From Streptomyces sp. NRRL F-5135 (GTDB taxonomy: Bacteria > Actinomycetota > Actinomycetes > Streptomycetales > Streptomycetaceae), in NCBI RefSeq assembly GCF_000719775.1, contig NZ_JOHR01000001.1, forward strand, positions 744,001 through 808,000: a DNA stretch of 64,000 nt, written 5' to 3'. Below are positions 52,436 through 61,149 of this stretch, in pieces. The notes below the pieces were generated by a model, which saw nothing but the letters and a program-made list of their open reading frames with translations, did not search any database and was not told where the DNA came from. A program made the translations under genes and the position numbers. Each line of letters begins with the position of its first letter. Position 1 is the first letter of the stretch.

Positions 52436-53544
52436 TCGGTACCGTGATCGACACGGACGCGGCCTGGGAGCGGCTGCGCTCCATCCGGTCCGAGGCGGAC
52501 GCCACGGCCGCGGGGCTGGTGCGGGACGCGGACGGCGTCCCGCGGTGGGCGGACGGGGCCGCCGACGCGGCGGACCGGCTCGCCGCCCTGTACCTGCCGC
52601 TCTGCCTGGCCGGTCCGCGCCTGGCGTTCGCGCAGCTCGGACAGAGTCTGGACGGCTTCATCGCCACCCGTACGGGCGACGCCGACTATGTCACCGGGGA
52701 GGAGGACCGCTGTCATCTGCACCGCCTGCGCGCACTGGCGGACGCGGTGCTCGTCGGGGCCGGCACCGCCGCCGCCGACGATCCCCAACTGACCGTACGC
52801 GCCTGCGCGGGGCCCAATCCGGTGCGCGTCGTCGTCGATCCGCACGGCCGGGTGCCGTCGCGAAGCCGGGTGTTCACCGATGGCTCAGCACCTACCGTGT
52901 GGGTGGTGGGCGCCGACAGCGACCGAGGACGCGAGTCCCGCCACCGCTCCGGCTCCGGCTCCGGCCGCGACAGCGGGGAGGCCGTGACCGTTCCGTATGG
53001 CGACGGGGTCGAGATGCTGGTCCTGCCGGACGGTGGCGCGTTCGCCCCCCGGCGTCTGGTACGGACCCTCGAGCGGCGCGGTCTGGGCCGGCTGCTGGTC
53101 GAGGGCGGCGGTGTCACCGTGTCGCGCTTCCTCCACGAGGGAGCGCTGGACCGGCTCTACGTCACCGTGGCGCCCCTCCTGATCGGCGACGGTGTGCCCG
53201 GGCTGCGCTTCGACGGCACCCCGGTGCTGCGTGACGCGCTGCGACCCCCGGTGCGACGCGTCGCCCTCGGCGAGGACACGCTCTTCGAGCTGGACCTGCG
53301 TGCGGGCCGGGCGGGCGATCCACTGGGCGATGAGCACGCCGAGGCCGGGCAGGGCGGCGACGAAGGCGAGCACGCCGTAGACCACGGCGACGGTCAGCCC
53401 CTGGGCGGCGCCCAGGCCCGCGGTGCCGAAGGCCCACGCGGTGACGCCTTCCCTGGGACCCCAGCCCGCGACGTTCAGGGGCAACGCCATGGCGAGCAGG
53501 GCCAGCACCATCAGGGGCAGCAGCCGGCCGGCCGGCGCGGTTGA
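52432..53544 (+). CDS. RibD C-terminal-domain reductase with run-on tail
   Basis: A 370-residue protein whose first 290 residues include a RibD reductase (DHFR-like) domain: AFAQLGQSLDGFIATRTGDADYVTG, LVGAGTAAADDPQLTVR, NPVRVVVDPHGRVPS and LVEGGGVTVSRFL. The family reduces the ribosyl group of pyrimidine intermediates with NADPH. The recognisable domain ends near 53,310 (LFELDLR). No stop codon occurs there, and the frame runs on antisense through the UPF0104 gene to 53544, giving about 78 extra hydrophilic residues with no domain character. GTG 52432 overlaps the creatininase stop. It probably acts after the deformylase on the diaminopyrimidine. Confidence 0.82.
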   Translation: MIGTVIDTDAAWERLRSIRSEADATAAGLVRDADGVPRWADGAADAADRLAALYLPLCLAGPRLAFAQLGQSLDGFIATRTGDADYVTGEEDRCHLHRLRALADAVLVGAGTAAADDPQLTVRACAGPNPVRVVVDPHGRVPSRSRVFTDGSAPTVWVVGADSDRGRESRHRSGSGSGRDSGEAVTVPYGDGVEMLVLPDGGAFAPRRLVRTLERRGLGRLLVEGGGVTVSRFLHEGALDRLYVTVAPLLIGDGVPGLRFDGTPVLRDALRPPVRRVALGEDTLFELDLRAGRAGDPLGDEHAEAGQGGDEGEHAVDHGDGQPLGGAQARGAEGPRGDAFPGTPARDVQGQRHGEQGQHHQGQQPAGRRG

Positions 53545-54549
53545 GCCCGCGGCGCGGGCGGCGAGCAGGAACGTGGCGAGATATCCGGCCAGCACGGCGA
53601 CGGAGCAGAGCACCACTCCCGGCCAGGTCCGGCGCGCGAGCAGGCCGCGGCGGGCCTCGGCGAGGGCCGCGCCCAGCGCGCGACGCCGGGGCGAGGACGG
53701 GCGGCCGGCACCCCGGCCGCCCGTCGTGCCACGCCGCCGCAGGAGAACCCCGGCCGGCACGGCCACGGCGATAAGGAGCAGGGCGATCAGGAAGGAGGTG
53801 GCGGTGGGGGCCGACCCGGTCGCCGCCCGGGCGAGGCGGTGAGCGGCCGACGTCAGGGCCGGTACCGGCTGGACGAGCAGCACGCCCACCCCTGCCAGGA
53901 CGAGGACCAGTTGGCCGGCGGTCCGTTCGAGGACGACCGCGCGGACGCCTCGGCCGAGATCGCCGGTCTCGCGACCGTGCCGCACCGCGCGGTGTACGTC
54001 ACCGAGGATGCCCCCGGGCAACGCCGCGTTCAGGAAGAGGGCCCGGTAGTAGTCGGCGACGGCGGGCCCCAGCGGCAGCCGGATCCCCAGGCCACGCGCC
54101 ACCAGCCGCCAGCGCCAGGCGCTGAGCACGGTGGTGAACAGGCCGAGGCCGAGCGTGGCCAGCAGGGTCACGCCGTCGATGCCGCGCAGCCCCGCCAGGA
54201 GGGGACCGGAACCGAGCCGCCAGATCAGGACGGCGAGGATGCCGACGCCGGCGAGCGTGCCGAGGGTCTTGCCGGTGGGACGGCGCGTTGTCCGCTTCCG
54301 GCGCGGAGCGGGCTCCGGGTGCCCCGCCCGTTCCCGGCGCGGAGCCGGGACCCCGTCCGACGGTGTGTCCTCACGCGGCGTCGTGTCCCGGTGCGCCGAC
54401 GCGTCCGGCCCCGGACCGGGGGCCATGGCGGAGCGCCCCGCGTCGAGGAACACAACCGTGCCCGCGGGCCGCACGACAACGGGGCGGGGCAGTGCCGGAA
54501 CGGTCGGCCCGGGGGCGTCCGGGAGGGCCGTCGGAGTACGCCCGGTCAT
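52885..54549 (-). CDS. UPF0104 / lysylphosphatidylglycerol-synthase-TM-like membrane protein with run-on tail
   Basis: A 554-residue protein. Residues 1-95 are a Pro/Arg-rich hydrophilic head. Residues about 95-410 hold about seven or eight membrane segments of the UPF0104 (LPG_synthase_TM) family: TLLATLGLGLFTTVLSAWRWR, NAALPGGILGDVHRAVRHG, GRGVRAVVLERTAGQLVLVL and NVAGWGPREGVTAWAFGTAGL. Such proteins move or anchor lipids. The family domain ends near 53,310, and the frame then continues antisense into the RibD-type gene until 52885. This tail is hydrophilic and shadow-like. ATG 54549 overlaps the methyltransferase stop (ATGA). The gene ends the minus-strand operon. Confidence 0.8.
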   Translation of the reverse strand: MTGRTPTALPDAPGPTVPALPRPVVVRPAGTVVFLDAGRSAMAPGPGPDASAHRDTTPREDTPSDGVPAPRRERAGHPEPAPRRKRTTRRPTGKTLGTLAGVGILAVLIWRLGSGPLLAGLRGIDGVTLLATLGLGLFTTVLSAWRWRLVARGLGIRLPLGPAVADYYRALFLNAALPGGILGDVHRAVRHGRETGDLGRGVRAVVLERTAGQLVLVLAGVGVLLVQPVPALTSAAHRLARAATGSAPTATSFLIALLLIAVAVPAGVLLRRRGTTGGRGAGRPSSPRRRALGAALAEARRGLLARRTWPGVVLCSVAVLAGYLATFLLAARAAGSTAPAGRLLPLMVLALLAMALPLNVAGWGPREGVTAWAFGTAGLGAAQGLTVAVVYGVLAFVAALPGLGVLIAQWIARPARTQVQLEERVLAEGDASHRGSQRVTQHRGAVEAQPGHTVADQEGRHGDVEPVQRSLVEEARHGDTAALDQQPAQTAPLEGPYQTPGGERATVRQDQHLDPVAIRNGHGLPAVAAGAGAGAVAGLASSVAVGAHHPHGRC

Positions 54550-55580
54550 GACGCCTGCTCCGTCGGCCCCGGCAGCGCCAGCAGGTCCACGTGGTGCACC
54601 ACCACGCTCAACTCGCCCTCCGCGCAGGCGTTCAGGCGTCGCCGCAGGTAGGTCTCGGCACGCGGCGCGAGGTCCGGCCGCTGTTCGCGGGCCGCCTCGA
54701 CCCAGCCCCGTAGCCACCACTCCGTCAGTACGGACTCCTCCGCGCCCCGGGACGGGTCCAGCCGCCAGGGGCTGGCCTGGGTGTGCACCGTGGCACCCCG
54801 GCGCTCGAAGGCTTCGGTCGCGGCGGTGACGGCATCGGGGCCGAGGAGCCGCCGGCCGTCCCGGTGCCTGCGCTGGTGGGCGTTGAAGGCGTCGGTGAGT
54901 TCGGCGTCCAGTGGGTCGGCCGGGGTGAATTCCACCCGTCCCACCACGGAGAGCGCGAGCAGCACCGGGCATCCGGCGCCGGTGCAGGCGTCGACAAGCG
55001 CCTCCACCTCGTCGGCGGTGAGCACGTCCAGCAGTGCCGAGCCCGTCACCAGCGAGGTACCGGCCAGGCGGTCCACGGTCAGCCGGCCGATGTCGCCCTG
55101 TTCCGTCGAGACCGTGACACGGCCGCCGTCGGCGGCGGTGGGCGGCGCGAGCGCGGCGGCCCGGTCGAGGAGACGGGGATCGTGGTCGTACAGGATCCAG
55201 TGCTGCGGACCGTCCAGCCGGGGTGCGAGCCAGCGGGTCATCGAACCGGTGCCGCACCCGAGATCGCTGATGACCAGGCCGAGGTCCTTGGGCGGCCGGT
55301 CCGCCAGAAAGGCGCGCAGCGGTCGCAGGAGGCCGGGGGCACGGGCGGCGGCGTCGGCGCCTTCGCGCAGTTCCAGCCACTGAGGTGAGTAGCCGGGCGC
55401 CTCGGTGTGCGGGGTGTCGGTGTGAGACGCCTCGGACCCGGGTGTGTCCGGCGCGTTCGGTGTGTTCGACGTGAGCGGCGCGTCCGGCTCCCGTGAACTG
55501 TCGGCCCCTGACGGAGTGTCCGGTCCCGGCGCGTTGGGCCCCGGCACGCCGGGCCCCGGTGTGTCGACGGTGTTGTTCAT
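54546..55580 (-). CDS. SAM-dependent methyltransferase
   Basis: A 344-residue class I methyltransferase. Motif I DLGCGTGSMTRWLAP lies at about residues 106-120, followed by LYDHDPRLLDRAAA. The first 65 residues are a low-complexity Pro/Thr/Asp-rich segment with repeated TPG and PGP units. The start ATG 55580 follows GGAGGG by 5 bases and overlaps the glycosyltransferase stop (ATGA). It belongs to the coupled run dehydrogenase, PTPS homologue, glycosyltransferase, methyltransferase and UPF0104. The acceptor is unknown but is presumably the pyrimidine/pterin-derived product of the cluster. Confidence 0.85.
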   Translation of the reverse strand: MNNTVDTPGPGVPGPNAPGPDTPSGADSSREPDAPLTSNTPNAPDTPGSEASHTDTPHTEAPGYSPQWLELREGADAAARAPGLLRPLRAFLADRPPKDLGLVISDLGCGTGSMTRWLAPRLDGPQHWILYDHDPRLLDRAAALAPPTAADGGRVTVSTEQGDIGRLTVDRLAGTSLVTGSALLDVLTADEVEALVDACTGAGCPVLLALSVVGRVEFTPADPLDAELTDAFNAHQRRHRDGRRLLGPDAVTAATEAFERRGATVHTQASPWRLDPSRGAEESVLTEWWLRGWVEAAREQRPDLAPRAETYLRRRLNACAEGELSVVVHHVDLLALPGPTEQAS

Positions 55581-56866
55581 GCGGCCCTCCGAGGTCCGTG
55601 GTGCAGCTGTTCCAGCGCGCCGGCCAGCGCGCGCGTTGTCGCCTCCCACCCGTCCAGTGCGGCGCGGCGGCCACGCGCGGCGGCCTTCAGCCGTTGCCGC
55701 AGGGCCGGCTCGGTGAACCAGCGGCGCAGCGCCGCCGCGAGCGCCGACGGGTCGTCCGGAGGGACGAGCAGGCCCGGTACGGTGCCGTCCGGAGCGCGCC
55801 CGAGCGCTTCGGAGACCCCGCCCACGTCCGTGGCCAGGACGGGGATTCCCCGGGCGAGCGCCTCTGTCACGGCCATGCCGTACGTCTCGGCGTACGAGGC
55901 GAGTACGAGCAGGTCCGCGGCGGCATAGGACGCCTCCAGGTCGGCCCCGGCCAGCGGACCGGCGAGGTGCACCCGGTCGTCGAGGCCGTGCGCGGAGATG
56001 AGTTCACGCAGCCCGGTGACGTAGTCGGGATGCCGGGTCAGCCCGCCGGCGCACACACAACTCCAGTGTGTCCCGGCGGCTTCCCCGGTCTCCGTCGCCT
56101 CCGCCAGCGCCCGCACCAGCCGCCGCTGCCCCTTGCGCGGGCTCACCGTCGCCACGCACAGCAGCCGGGAGGCGCCGTCGGTGCCGGGCGCCGGCGGGGC
56201 GGGATCGGCGCCCGGGGCGGCCACGCGGACCGTGCCGGGGGCGAGGCCGTGGTGGGACACCAGCCTGCGGGCCGCCCAGGAGCTGGTCGCGATGACCGAC
56301 GGCACGGCACGGAGCGTCCGGCGCTCGCGGTCGTCCAGGTCCGCCGCGCGGGCGGCGGGCAGGCCCGTCTCGTCCGCGAGCGGGAGGTGCACGAGGACCG
56401 CCAGGCGCAGCCGTTCCGCCTCGGGCACGACGATCTCGGGCACGCCGCAGGCGACGAGTCCGTCGAGGAGGACGACGCTGCCGTCCGCCGACTCGGCCAG
56501 CAGCCGCGTGAGTTCGGCGCGGGCGGCGGCCCCGGGATCGGGCCAGCCGCCGGTCACGAGGTGTTCGTGGACCTGCCAGCCGATGCCGGGCAGCTCCTGG
56601 CAGATCCGGCGGTCGTAGGTGTTGCCGCCGCTCGGCGCGGTGGGGTCGGCGACGTCACCGGGCATCACGACGCGTACGGAGCGGGGCGGGGGCGCAAGGG
56701 GGTCGGCGCGGTGGGCGGATCCGGCGCGGTGGGCGGGCTCGGGCCCGTGGGCGGGCTCGGCCCCCTCGGCGGGTTCGGAGCTGTGGGCCGGGTCCGGGTC
56801 CGCGGGGTCACGGTCCGCGGGACCGTGGTCGGCGACGCCGTCCCCCGTCGGCGGGCGGCCGTTCAC
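55577..56866 (-). CDS. GT4-family glycosyltransferase
   Basis: A 429-residue GT-B glycosyltransferase. The C-terminal half has [48 protein letters not shown] (with the E-x7-E nucleotide-sugar site), and a final [14 protein letters not shown]. Residues about 20-57 are a Pro/Ala/His repeat tract that looks like slippage. It starts GTG 56866, overlapping the PTPS stop (GTGA). It probably transfers a sugar to a lipid or to the pyrimidine-derived metabolite. The donor cannot be told. Confidence 0.88.
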   Translation of the reverse strand: MNGRPPTGDGVADHGPADRDPADPDPAHSSEPAEGAEPAHGPEPAHRAGSAHRADPLAPPPRSVRVVMPGDVADPTAPSGGNTYDRRICQELPGIGWQVHEHLVTGGWPDPGAAARAELTRLLAESADGSVVLLDGLVACGVPEIVVPEAERLRLAVLVHLPLADETGLPAARAADLDDRERRTLRAVPSVIATSSWAARRLVSHHGLAPGTVRVAAPGADPAPPAPGTDGASRLLCVATVSPRKGQRRLVRALAEATETGEAAGTHWSCVCAGGLTRHPDYVTGLRELISAHGLDDRVHLAGPLAGADLEASYAAADLLVLASYAETYGMAVTEALARGIPVLATDVGGVSEALGRAPDGTVPGLLVPPDDPSALAAALRRWFTEPALRQRLKAAARGRRAALDGWEATTRALAGALEQLHHGPRRAA

Positions 56867-57261
56867 AGCGTGCGCTCGTAACTCGCCCAGGCGACATGCG
56901 ATTCGTGCAGCGTGACCGTGATGCCGGCCAGCCCCCGCGCCCCCTCGCCCAGCGCCCCGGCGCTCACCCGCTCGGCGAGGCGGTCCGCGATGACCCGGGC
57001 CAGGAACTCCGTACTGGTGTTGCGCCCGGCGAAGTCGGGCTCGTCGTCGAGATTGCGGTAGTTGAGCGCGCCGACCACCTCCCCCAGCTCACGGGTGGCG
57101 AGGCCGATGTCGACCACGATGTTGTCGTCGTCCAGTTCGGGGCGGCGGAAGGTGGCGTCCACGAGGAACGTCGCTCCGTGCAGGCGCTGTGCGGGTCCGA
57201 AGACCTCGCCGCGGAAGCTGTGGGCAACCATGAGGTGATCGCGGACGGTGATGCTGAACAA
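56863..57261 (-). CDS. 6-pyruvoyltetrahydropterin synthase homologue lacking catalytic residues (SCO6650-like)
   Basis: A 132-residue T-fold protein. PTPS/QueD enzymes carry a catalytic Cys four residues before an HGH zinc motif. Here the segment is AQRLHGATF: Ala24 replaces the Cys, His28 is kept, and Ala30 replaces the second zinc His. The C-terminal [12 protein letters not shown] retains the pterin-anchoring Glu. The S. coelicolor homologue SCO6650 was shown by structure to lack zinc and catalytic residues while keeping a pterin-like binding pocket. TTG 57261 is chosen because GGAGGG precedes it; GTG 57285 would add eight residues. The protein may bind or modify the cluster's pterin-like intermediate by a different chemistry. 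Confidence 0.85.
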   Translation of the reverse strand: MFSITVRDHLMVAHSFRGEVFGPAQRLHGATFLVDATFRRPELDDDNIVVDIGLATRELGEVVGALNYRNLDDEPDFAGRNTSTEFLARVIADRLAERVSAGALGEGARGLAGITVTLHESHVAWASYERTL

Positions 57262-57428
57262 CGGACGACCCTCCAGGTACGGCACGTACGACAGGTGTGC
57301 CCGCTCCGGCGTGGCGGCCCCGCGCCGGGGCAGGCATGCCGTGTAGTACGTCCGCTCCGGCCTCGTTGTTCAGGCCGGATCCGATCGGTGGTCGACCCGG
57401 GCCCCGGGACCCGGGCCCCGGATGCGTC

Positions 57429-58415
57429 CTACGCCTCGCCGGAGTCGTAGCGCACCCGGTGGCACAGACCCGGCGGAGCGCCGGCCGCGATCGCGGGCAG
57501 TGTCCGGGGCAGTTCCTCGAAGGCGCATTCGCCGCTGATCAAGGCGTCGAGGGCGGGGTCCGCGAGGAGTTCGAGGGCGAGCGCGAGCCGGTCGGCGTAG
57601 GTGCGGCGGGAGCGCCTGGCCGGGGAGACCGCGCCGACCTGGCTGCTGCGGACGACCAGCCGGCGGGAGTGGAAGGCCTCCCCGAGCGGCAGGCTGATCC
57701 GCCGGTCGCCGTACCAGCTCAGTTCCAGGACGGTCCCCTCGGGCGCGAGGAGTTCCAGGGAGCGTGCCAGCCCCGCCTCGGTGGCGCTGGCGTGCACCAC
57801 CAGGTCGCACTCGCCCGCGGCCTCCTCCGGGTGGGCGAATCCGACCCCGAGGGCCGCCGCCACCTCCGCGCGCGCCGGCTCCGGGTCGACCAGCTGGACA
57901 CGGACGCCGGGAAACCGGCCGAGCAGCGCGGCGACCGAGCAGCCGACCATGCCGGCGCCGACGACGGCGATCCGGTCGCCGACCAGCGGGGCCGCGTCCC
58001 ACAGCGCGTTCACCGCGGTCTCCACCGTCCCGGCGAGCACGGCCCGGGCGGCGGGGACGTCGTCCGGTACGGGGGTGACGGCGTCGGCCGGGACGACGTA
58101 CCGGGTCTGGTGCGGGTAGAGGCAGAACACCGTACGGCCGAGCAGTCGCGCCGGGCCTTCCTCGACCCGGCCGACGTTGAGGTAGCCGTACTTGACGGGG
58201 CCCGGGAACTCACCGTCCTGGAACGGCGCCCGCATCGCGGCGTACTGGCTCTCGGGCACACCACCGCGGAAGACGAGCGTCTCGGTGCCGCGGCTCACCC
58301 CGGAGAAGAGTGTGCGCACGAGCACCTCGCCGTCGCCGGGGGCCGGCAACGGGGTGTCCCGTATCTCACCGTGGCCGGGGGCGCGGAGCCAAAAGGCGCG
58401 GGCGGAACGCGTCAT
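57429..58415 (-). CDS. zinc-type alcohol dehydrogenase-like protein
   Basis: A 328-residue MDR-superfamily protein. The substrate domain is followed by the dinucleotide fold GDRIAVVGAGMVGCSVAALLGRFPGVRVQLVD (fragmentary GxGxxG) near residue 140. The usual catalytic zinc Cys-His pattern is weak: the segment FSGVSRGTETLVF replaces the classical CGTD, as in enzymes related to bacteriochlorophyllide dehydrogenase. ATG 58415 follows AGGAGG. It is the first gene of a minus-strand operon and is separated by 167 bp from the PTPS homologue. It is divergent from the CDP-alcohol phosphatidyltransferase gene with a 134-bp promoter gap. The substrate is unknown. Confidence 0.82.
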   Translation of the reverse strand: MTRSARAFWLRAPGHGEIRDTPLPAPGDGEVLVRTLFSGVSRGTETLVFRGGVPESQYAAMRAPFQDGEFPGPVKYGYLNVGRVEEGPARLLGRTVFCLYPHQTRYVVPADAVTPVPDDVPAARAVLAGTVETAVNALWDAAPLVGDRIAVVGAGMVGCSVAALLGRFPGVRVQLVDPEPARAEVAAALGVGFAHPEEAAGECDLVVHASATEAGLARSLELLAPEGTVLELSWYGDRRISLPLGEAFHSRRLVVRSSQVGAVSPARRSRRTYADRLALALELLADPALDALISGECAFEELPRTLPAIAAGAPPGLCHRVRYDSGEA

Positions 58416-58549
58416 GGGCGTCCTCCTGAGCGAGGGGTTCGGAAAACCGCGCTGAACATTCCGGCGACGGTTCACGTTCTGATGGGCACGGAGCCGCGCA
58501 CACGGTACGCGGCGGTCAACGACTCTGCCACACGGGCGGAAGGTGCACT

Positions 58550-59308
58550 GTGGCCCTGAACCACACTTACGACATCAGGCTGTTGCGTCACGAGACAGCC
58601 GCGGGAGCGGGCGCGCAAGTAGTGCTGCTGGCCCTGCTCGGTACGGCGGTCGACCTGGGAACGGCGGGCTGGCTGACCGGCCTGGCGTTCGCGCTCGGTA
58701 CGTGGGCCATGCTCACGCGCGCCCTGTCCCGTTCGTGGCAGCGGCCGTTCGGACCGGCCAACTGCGTCACCCTGGCCCGGGCCACACTCGTCGGCGGTGT
58801 GACCGCGCTGGTGGCGGACTCCTTCGCGCATCCGGTACCGGTCGCCCTGCTGGTCGGCCTCACTTCGGTGGCCCTGGTCCTGGACGCCGTCGACGGCCAG
58901 GTGGCCCGCCGTACGGGCACGTCGTCCCCGCTCGGCGCGCGCTTCGACATGGAGGTGGACGCCTTCCTCATCCTGGTCCTCAGTGTCCATGTCTCCCTTT
59001 CGTTGGGCGCGTGGGTGCTGCTGATCGGCGCGATGCGGTACGCCTTCGTGGCGGCGGCGCGCTTCCAGCCGTGGCTGAACGCCCCGCTGCCGCCGAGCAC
59101 GGCCCGTAAGACGGTGGCGGCGCTCCAGGGGATCCTGCTCCTCGTGGCGTCCTCGCACCTCCTCCCCCACCTTCTGTCCCTGGCGGCGGTCGTACTGGCA
59201 CTGGCCCTGTTGACCTGGTCGTTCGCCCGTGACGTCGGATGGCTCCACCGCACCAGGCCCCGCCCGACGGACCCGGCGCCACGCGAACTGACGCGCCAGG
59301 AGGCGTGA
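58550..59308 (+). CDS. CDP-alcohol phosphatidyltransferase family protein
   Basis: A 252-residue membrane enzyme with about six hydrophobic segments. The catalytic motif D-x2-DG-x2-AR-x8-G-x3-D-x3-D is complete, from D112 to D137 (DAVDGQVARR through FDMEVD). Such enzymes swap CMP on a CDP-lipid for an alcohol to make a phospholipid head group. The start is GTG 58550. It is divergent from the zinc-type dehydrogenase gene and is the only gene in this cluster with clear lipid chemistry, so the cluster product may be attached to a phospholipid. The alcohol substrate is unknown. Confidence 0.9.
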   Translation: MALNHTYDIRLLRHETAAGAGAQVVLLALLGTAVDLGTAGWLTGLAFALGTWAMLTRALSRSWQRPFGPANCVTLARATLVGGVTALVADSFAHPVPVALLVGLTSVALVLDAVDGQVARRTGTSSPLGARFDMEVDAFLILVLSVHVSLSLGAWVLLIGAMRYAFVAAARFQPWLNAPLPPSTARKTVAALQGILLLVASSHLLPHLLSLAAVVLALALLTWSFARDVGWLHRTRPRPTDPAPRELTRQEA

Positions 59309-59605
59309 GTCCCGGGCTCGTCCCCGGGCCCCGGGCGCCGCGCCCAGGTCGACGAGCTCGCGAAGCCACGACGGCGGTACGGCACCTCGCATCCGGCCGG
59401 CATTGATGCCGATACCGCATGGACAGATGGTCGACCGGCCGCTGGACGCCCCGTGGCGACGCGCGGAAACTCTCTCCTGACGCGTCGGTACGGGAAGAAG
59501 CCCCCTGCCTCCGGCCCGGCGCGAGGACGAGTTCCCTTCGCCCGCAGGGCGCGTCCGCGCGTCCCGTTCGCGTACCGACCCGACCGAACGTCCCGAGGAG
59601 GCTCG

Positions 59606-60982
59606 ATGACCGGCGTCACGAGACGCACACTGCTCACCGTCGCGGCGGGCGCCGCCACCGCGACCGCCGTGCCCACACCCGCCGCGGCGACCACCGAGGC
59701 CGCACCGGGAGGGCCGGGGACGGCCGGACTCTCGCCCGTCCTGCGGGCCGACCTCGTCACGCGGGTGACCCCGAGGGACAACTGGCGGGTGGTGGCGGTG
59801 GCACTCCGGTACGCGCACCGCATCGACCCGCGCGGCGGTGTGATCCCGCCGTCCGCCTTCCAGGTCACCGCCACCGTGAGCGGGCGGACCGCGCCCCGCA
59901 CGGTGACCCGTGTCTATCCGCACACCGCGGCCGAGGTGGACGAACGGGCCGGCTCGGGGCGCCCCGGGAACTTCCTGATCATCGAGCTCGACCCGGCCGA
60001 CACCAACTCCCCTGCCGCCGGGAGCGACCCGTTCCCCCTCGATCGTGCCTACGCGGTCCGGCAGGTGGCCGACGTGCGGGCCCCGGGCGGCGCCACCGTA
60101 CTCGCCGCGTCCCCGTTCGCGGTCCGGAACGACGGTGTCATCACCCCCGTGGTCGACGACTTCGTCGCGGGGTCGTTCACCGACTCGACGGGCTTCGAAC
60201 TGGACTTCCGCCTGCACCGGCCCCGGGGATTCGTGGAGCGCCCCGCGGCGAGCACCCGGTATCCGCTCGTCGTCACCCTGCACGGCGGCGGCGAGGTCGC
60301 GGACAACAACATGACCCAGCTCACCGGCAACCGCATCGCCGTCACGTTCGCCACGCCGGAACGCCAGCGTGCCCACCCGTCGTTCGTACTGGCCCCGCAG
60401 GTCCCGCTGCCCCGCCCCATGGACGGCCCCGACGCCACCGACTGGACCGACGCGCGGGTCCAGGGCGCGCTGGCCGAACTCGTCGACGCCTTCGCCGGCG
60501 GGCACCCCATCGACGAGCGACGGCTCTACCTCGTCGGCCTGTCGTCGGGCGCGCGGGGAATCTTCGGCCTGTTGCCGAAGCGGCCCGACCGGTTCGCCGC
60601 GGCCGTGGCCACCGCCGGCTGGGGCGACACCGCCACGATGGAGAAGATCACCCACATCCCGCTCTGGGCCGACCACTCCATGGACGACCCGGTCGTGCCC
60701 TACCGGGAGGGCCGGTTCGGCAAGCCCGGCACCTGGGGCCTGATGAACGCGCTGGAGAGCGCCGGCGGCCGGGTCACCCGCGGGGAGTGGGCAAACGACC
60801 TGCCGAAGGCCGAGTTCGAGGCGAAGTCCCGCGCGCTGCTGAAGGAGGCCCGCCGGGCGGGCAGCCATGTGCTGTTCACGAGCTACTCGACGGGGACCAC
60901 GCCGGTGAACCCGCACCTCGCGTGGGCGCAGACGTACGAGAACGACGTCGTCGTCGACTGGCTCTTCGACCAGTCCCGCTGA
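59606..60982 (+). CDS. Tat-exported alpha/beta hydrolase (esterase / depolymerase-like)
   Basis: A 458-residue secreted serine hydrolase. The N-terminus TRRTLLTVAAGAATATAV is a twin-arginine leader. An N-terminal immunoglobulin-like domain of about 150 residues precedes the hydrolase domain. The oxyanion-side segment is TLHGGGEVADNN, the nucleophile elbow is GLSSG near residue 311, and the late Asp/His may be in WADHSMDDPVVPY. This architecture occurs in bacterial poly(3-hydroxyalkanoate)-type and feruloyl-type esterases. ATG 59606 follows GAGGAG; the frame is open to 59453. The substrate is unclear. It ends before a strong hairpin at 61006. Confidence 0.87.
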   Translation: MTGVTRRTLLTVAAGAATATAVPTPAAATTEAAPGGPGTAGLSPVLRADLVTRVTPRDNWRVVAVALRYAHRIDPRGGVIPPSAFQVTATVSGRTAPRTVTRVYPHTAAEVDERAGSGRPGNFLIIELDPADTNSPAAGSDPFPLDRAYAVRQVADVRAPGGATVLAASPFAVRNDGVITPVVDDFVAGSFTDSTGFELDFRLHRPRGFVERPAASTRYPLVVTLHGGGEVADNNMTQLTGNRIAVTFATPERQRAHPSFVLAPQVPLPRPMDGPDATDWTDARVQGALAELVDAFAGGHPIDERRLYLVGLSSGARGIFGLLPKRPDRFAAAVATAGWGDTATMEKITHIPLWADHSMDDPVVPYREGRFGKPGTWGLMNALESAGGRVTRGEWANDLPKAEFEAKSRALLKEARRAGSHVLFTSYSTGTTPVNPHLAWAQTYENDVVVDWLFDQSR

Positions 60983-61005
60983 CTGTTCCACGCACGGCAC
61001 CCCCA

Positions 61006-61063
61006 GGCCGTCATCGGCCGGAGCGGCTCACGCGTGTCCGTGAGCGGCTCCGGCCGGTGACGG
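61006..61063. terminator. very long hairpin after the esterase gene
   Basis: A 25-bp arm (61006-61030) pairs with 61039-61063 with only two mismatches around an 8-base loop. No T-tract follows. It lies 24 bp after the esterase stop and probably stops transcription or stabilises the 3' end. Confidence 0.75.
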
Positions 61064-61149
61064 CATGCCACGCCCCAACTCCTGGGATTCGGCCGAAACT
61101 TCGCGTATGGTGCTTGTCCACTCATGTGAAGGAACGGGGGAGGCGACAC

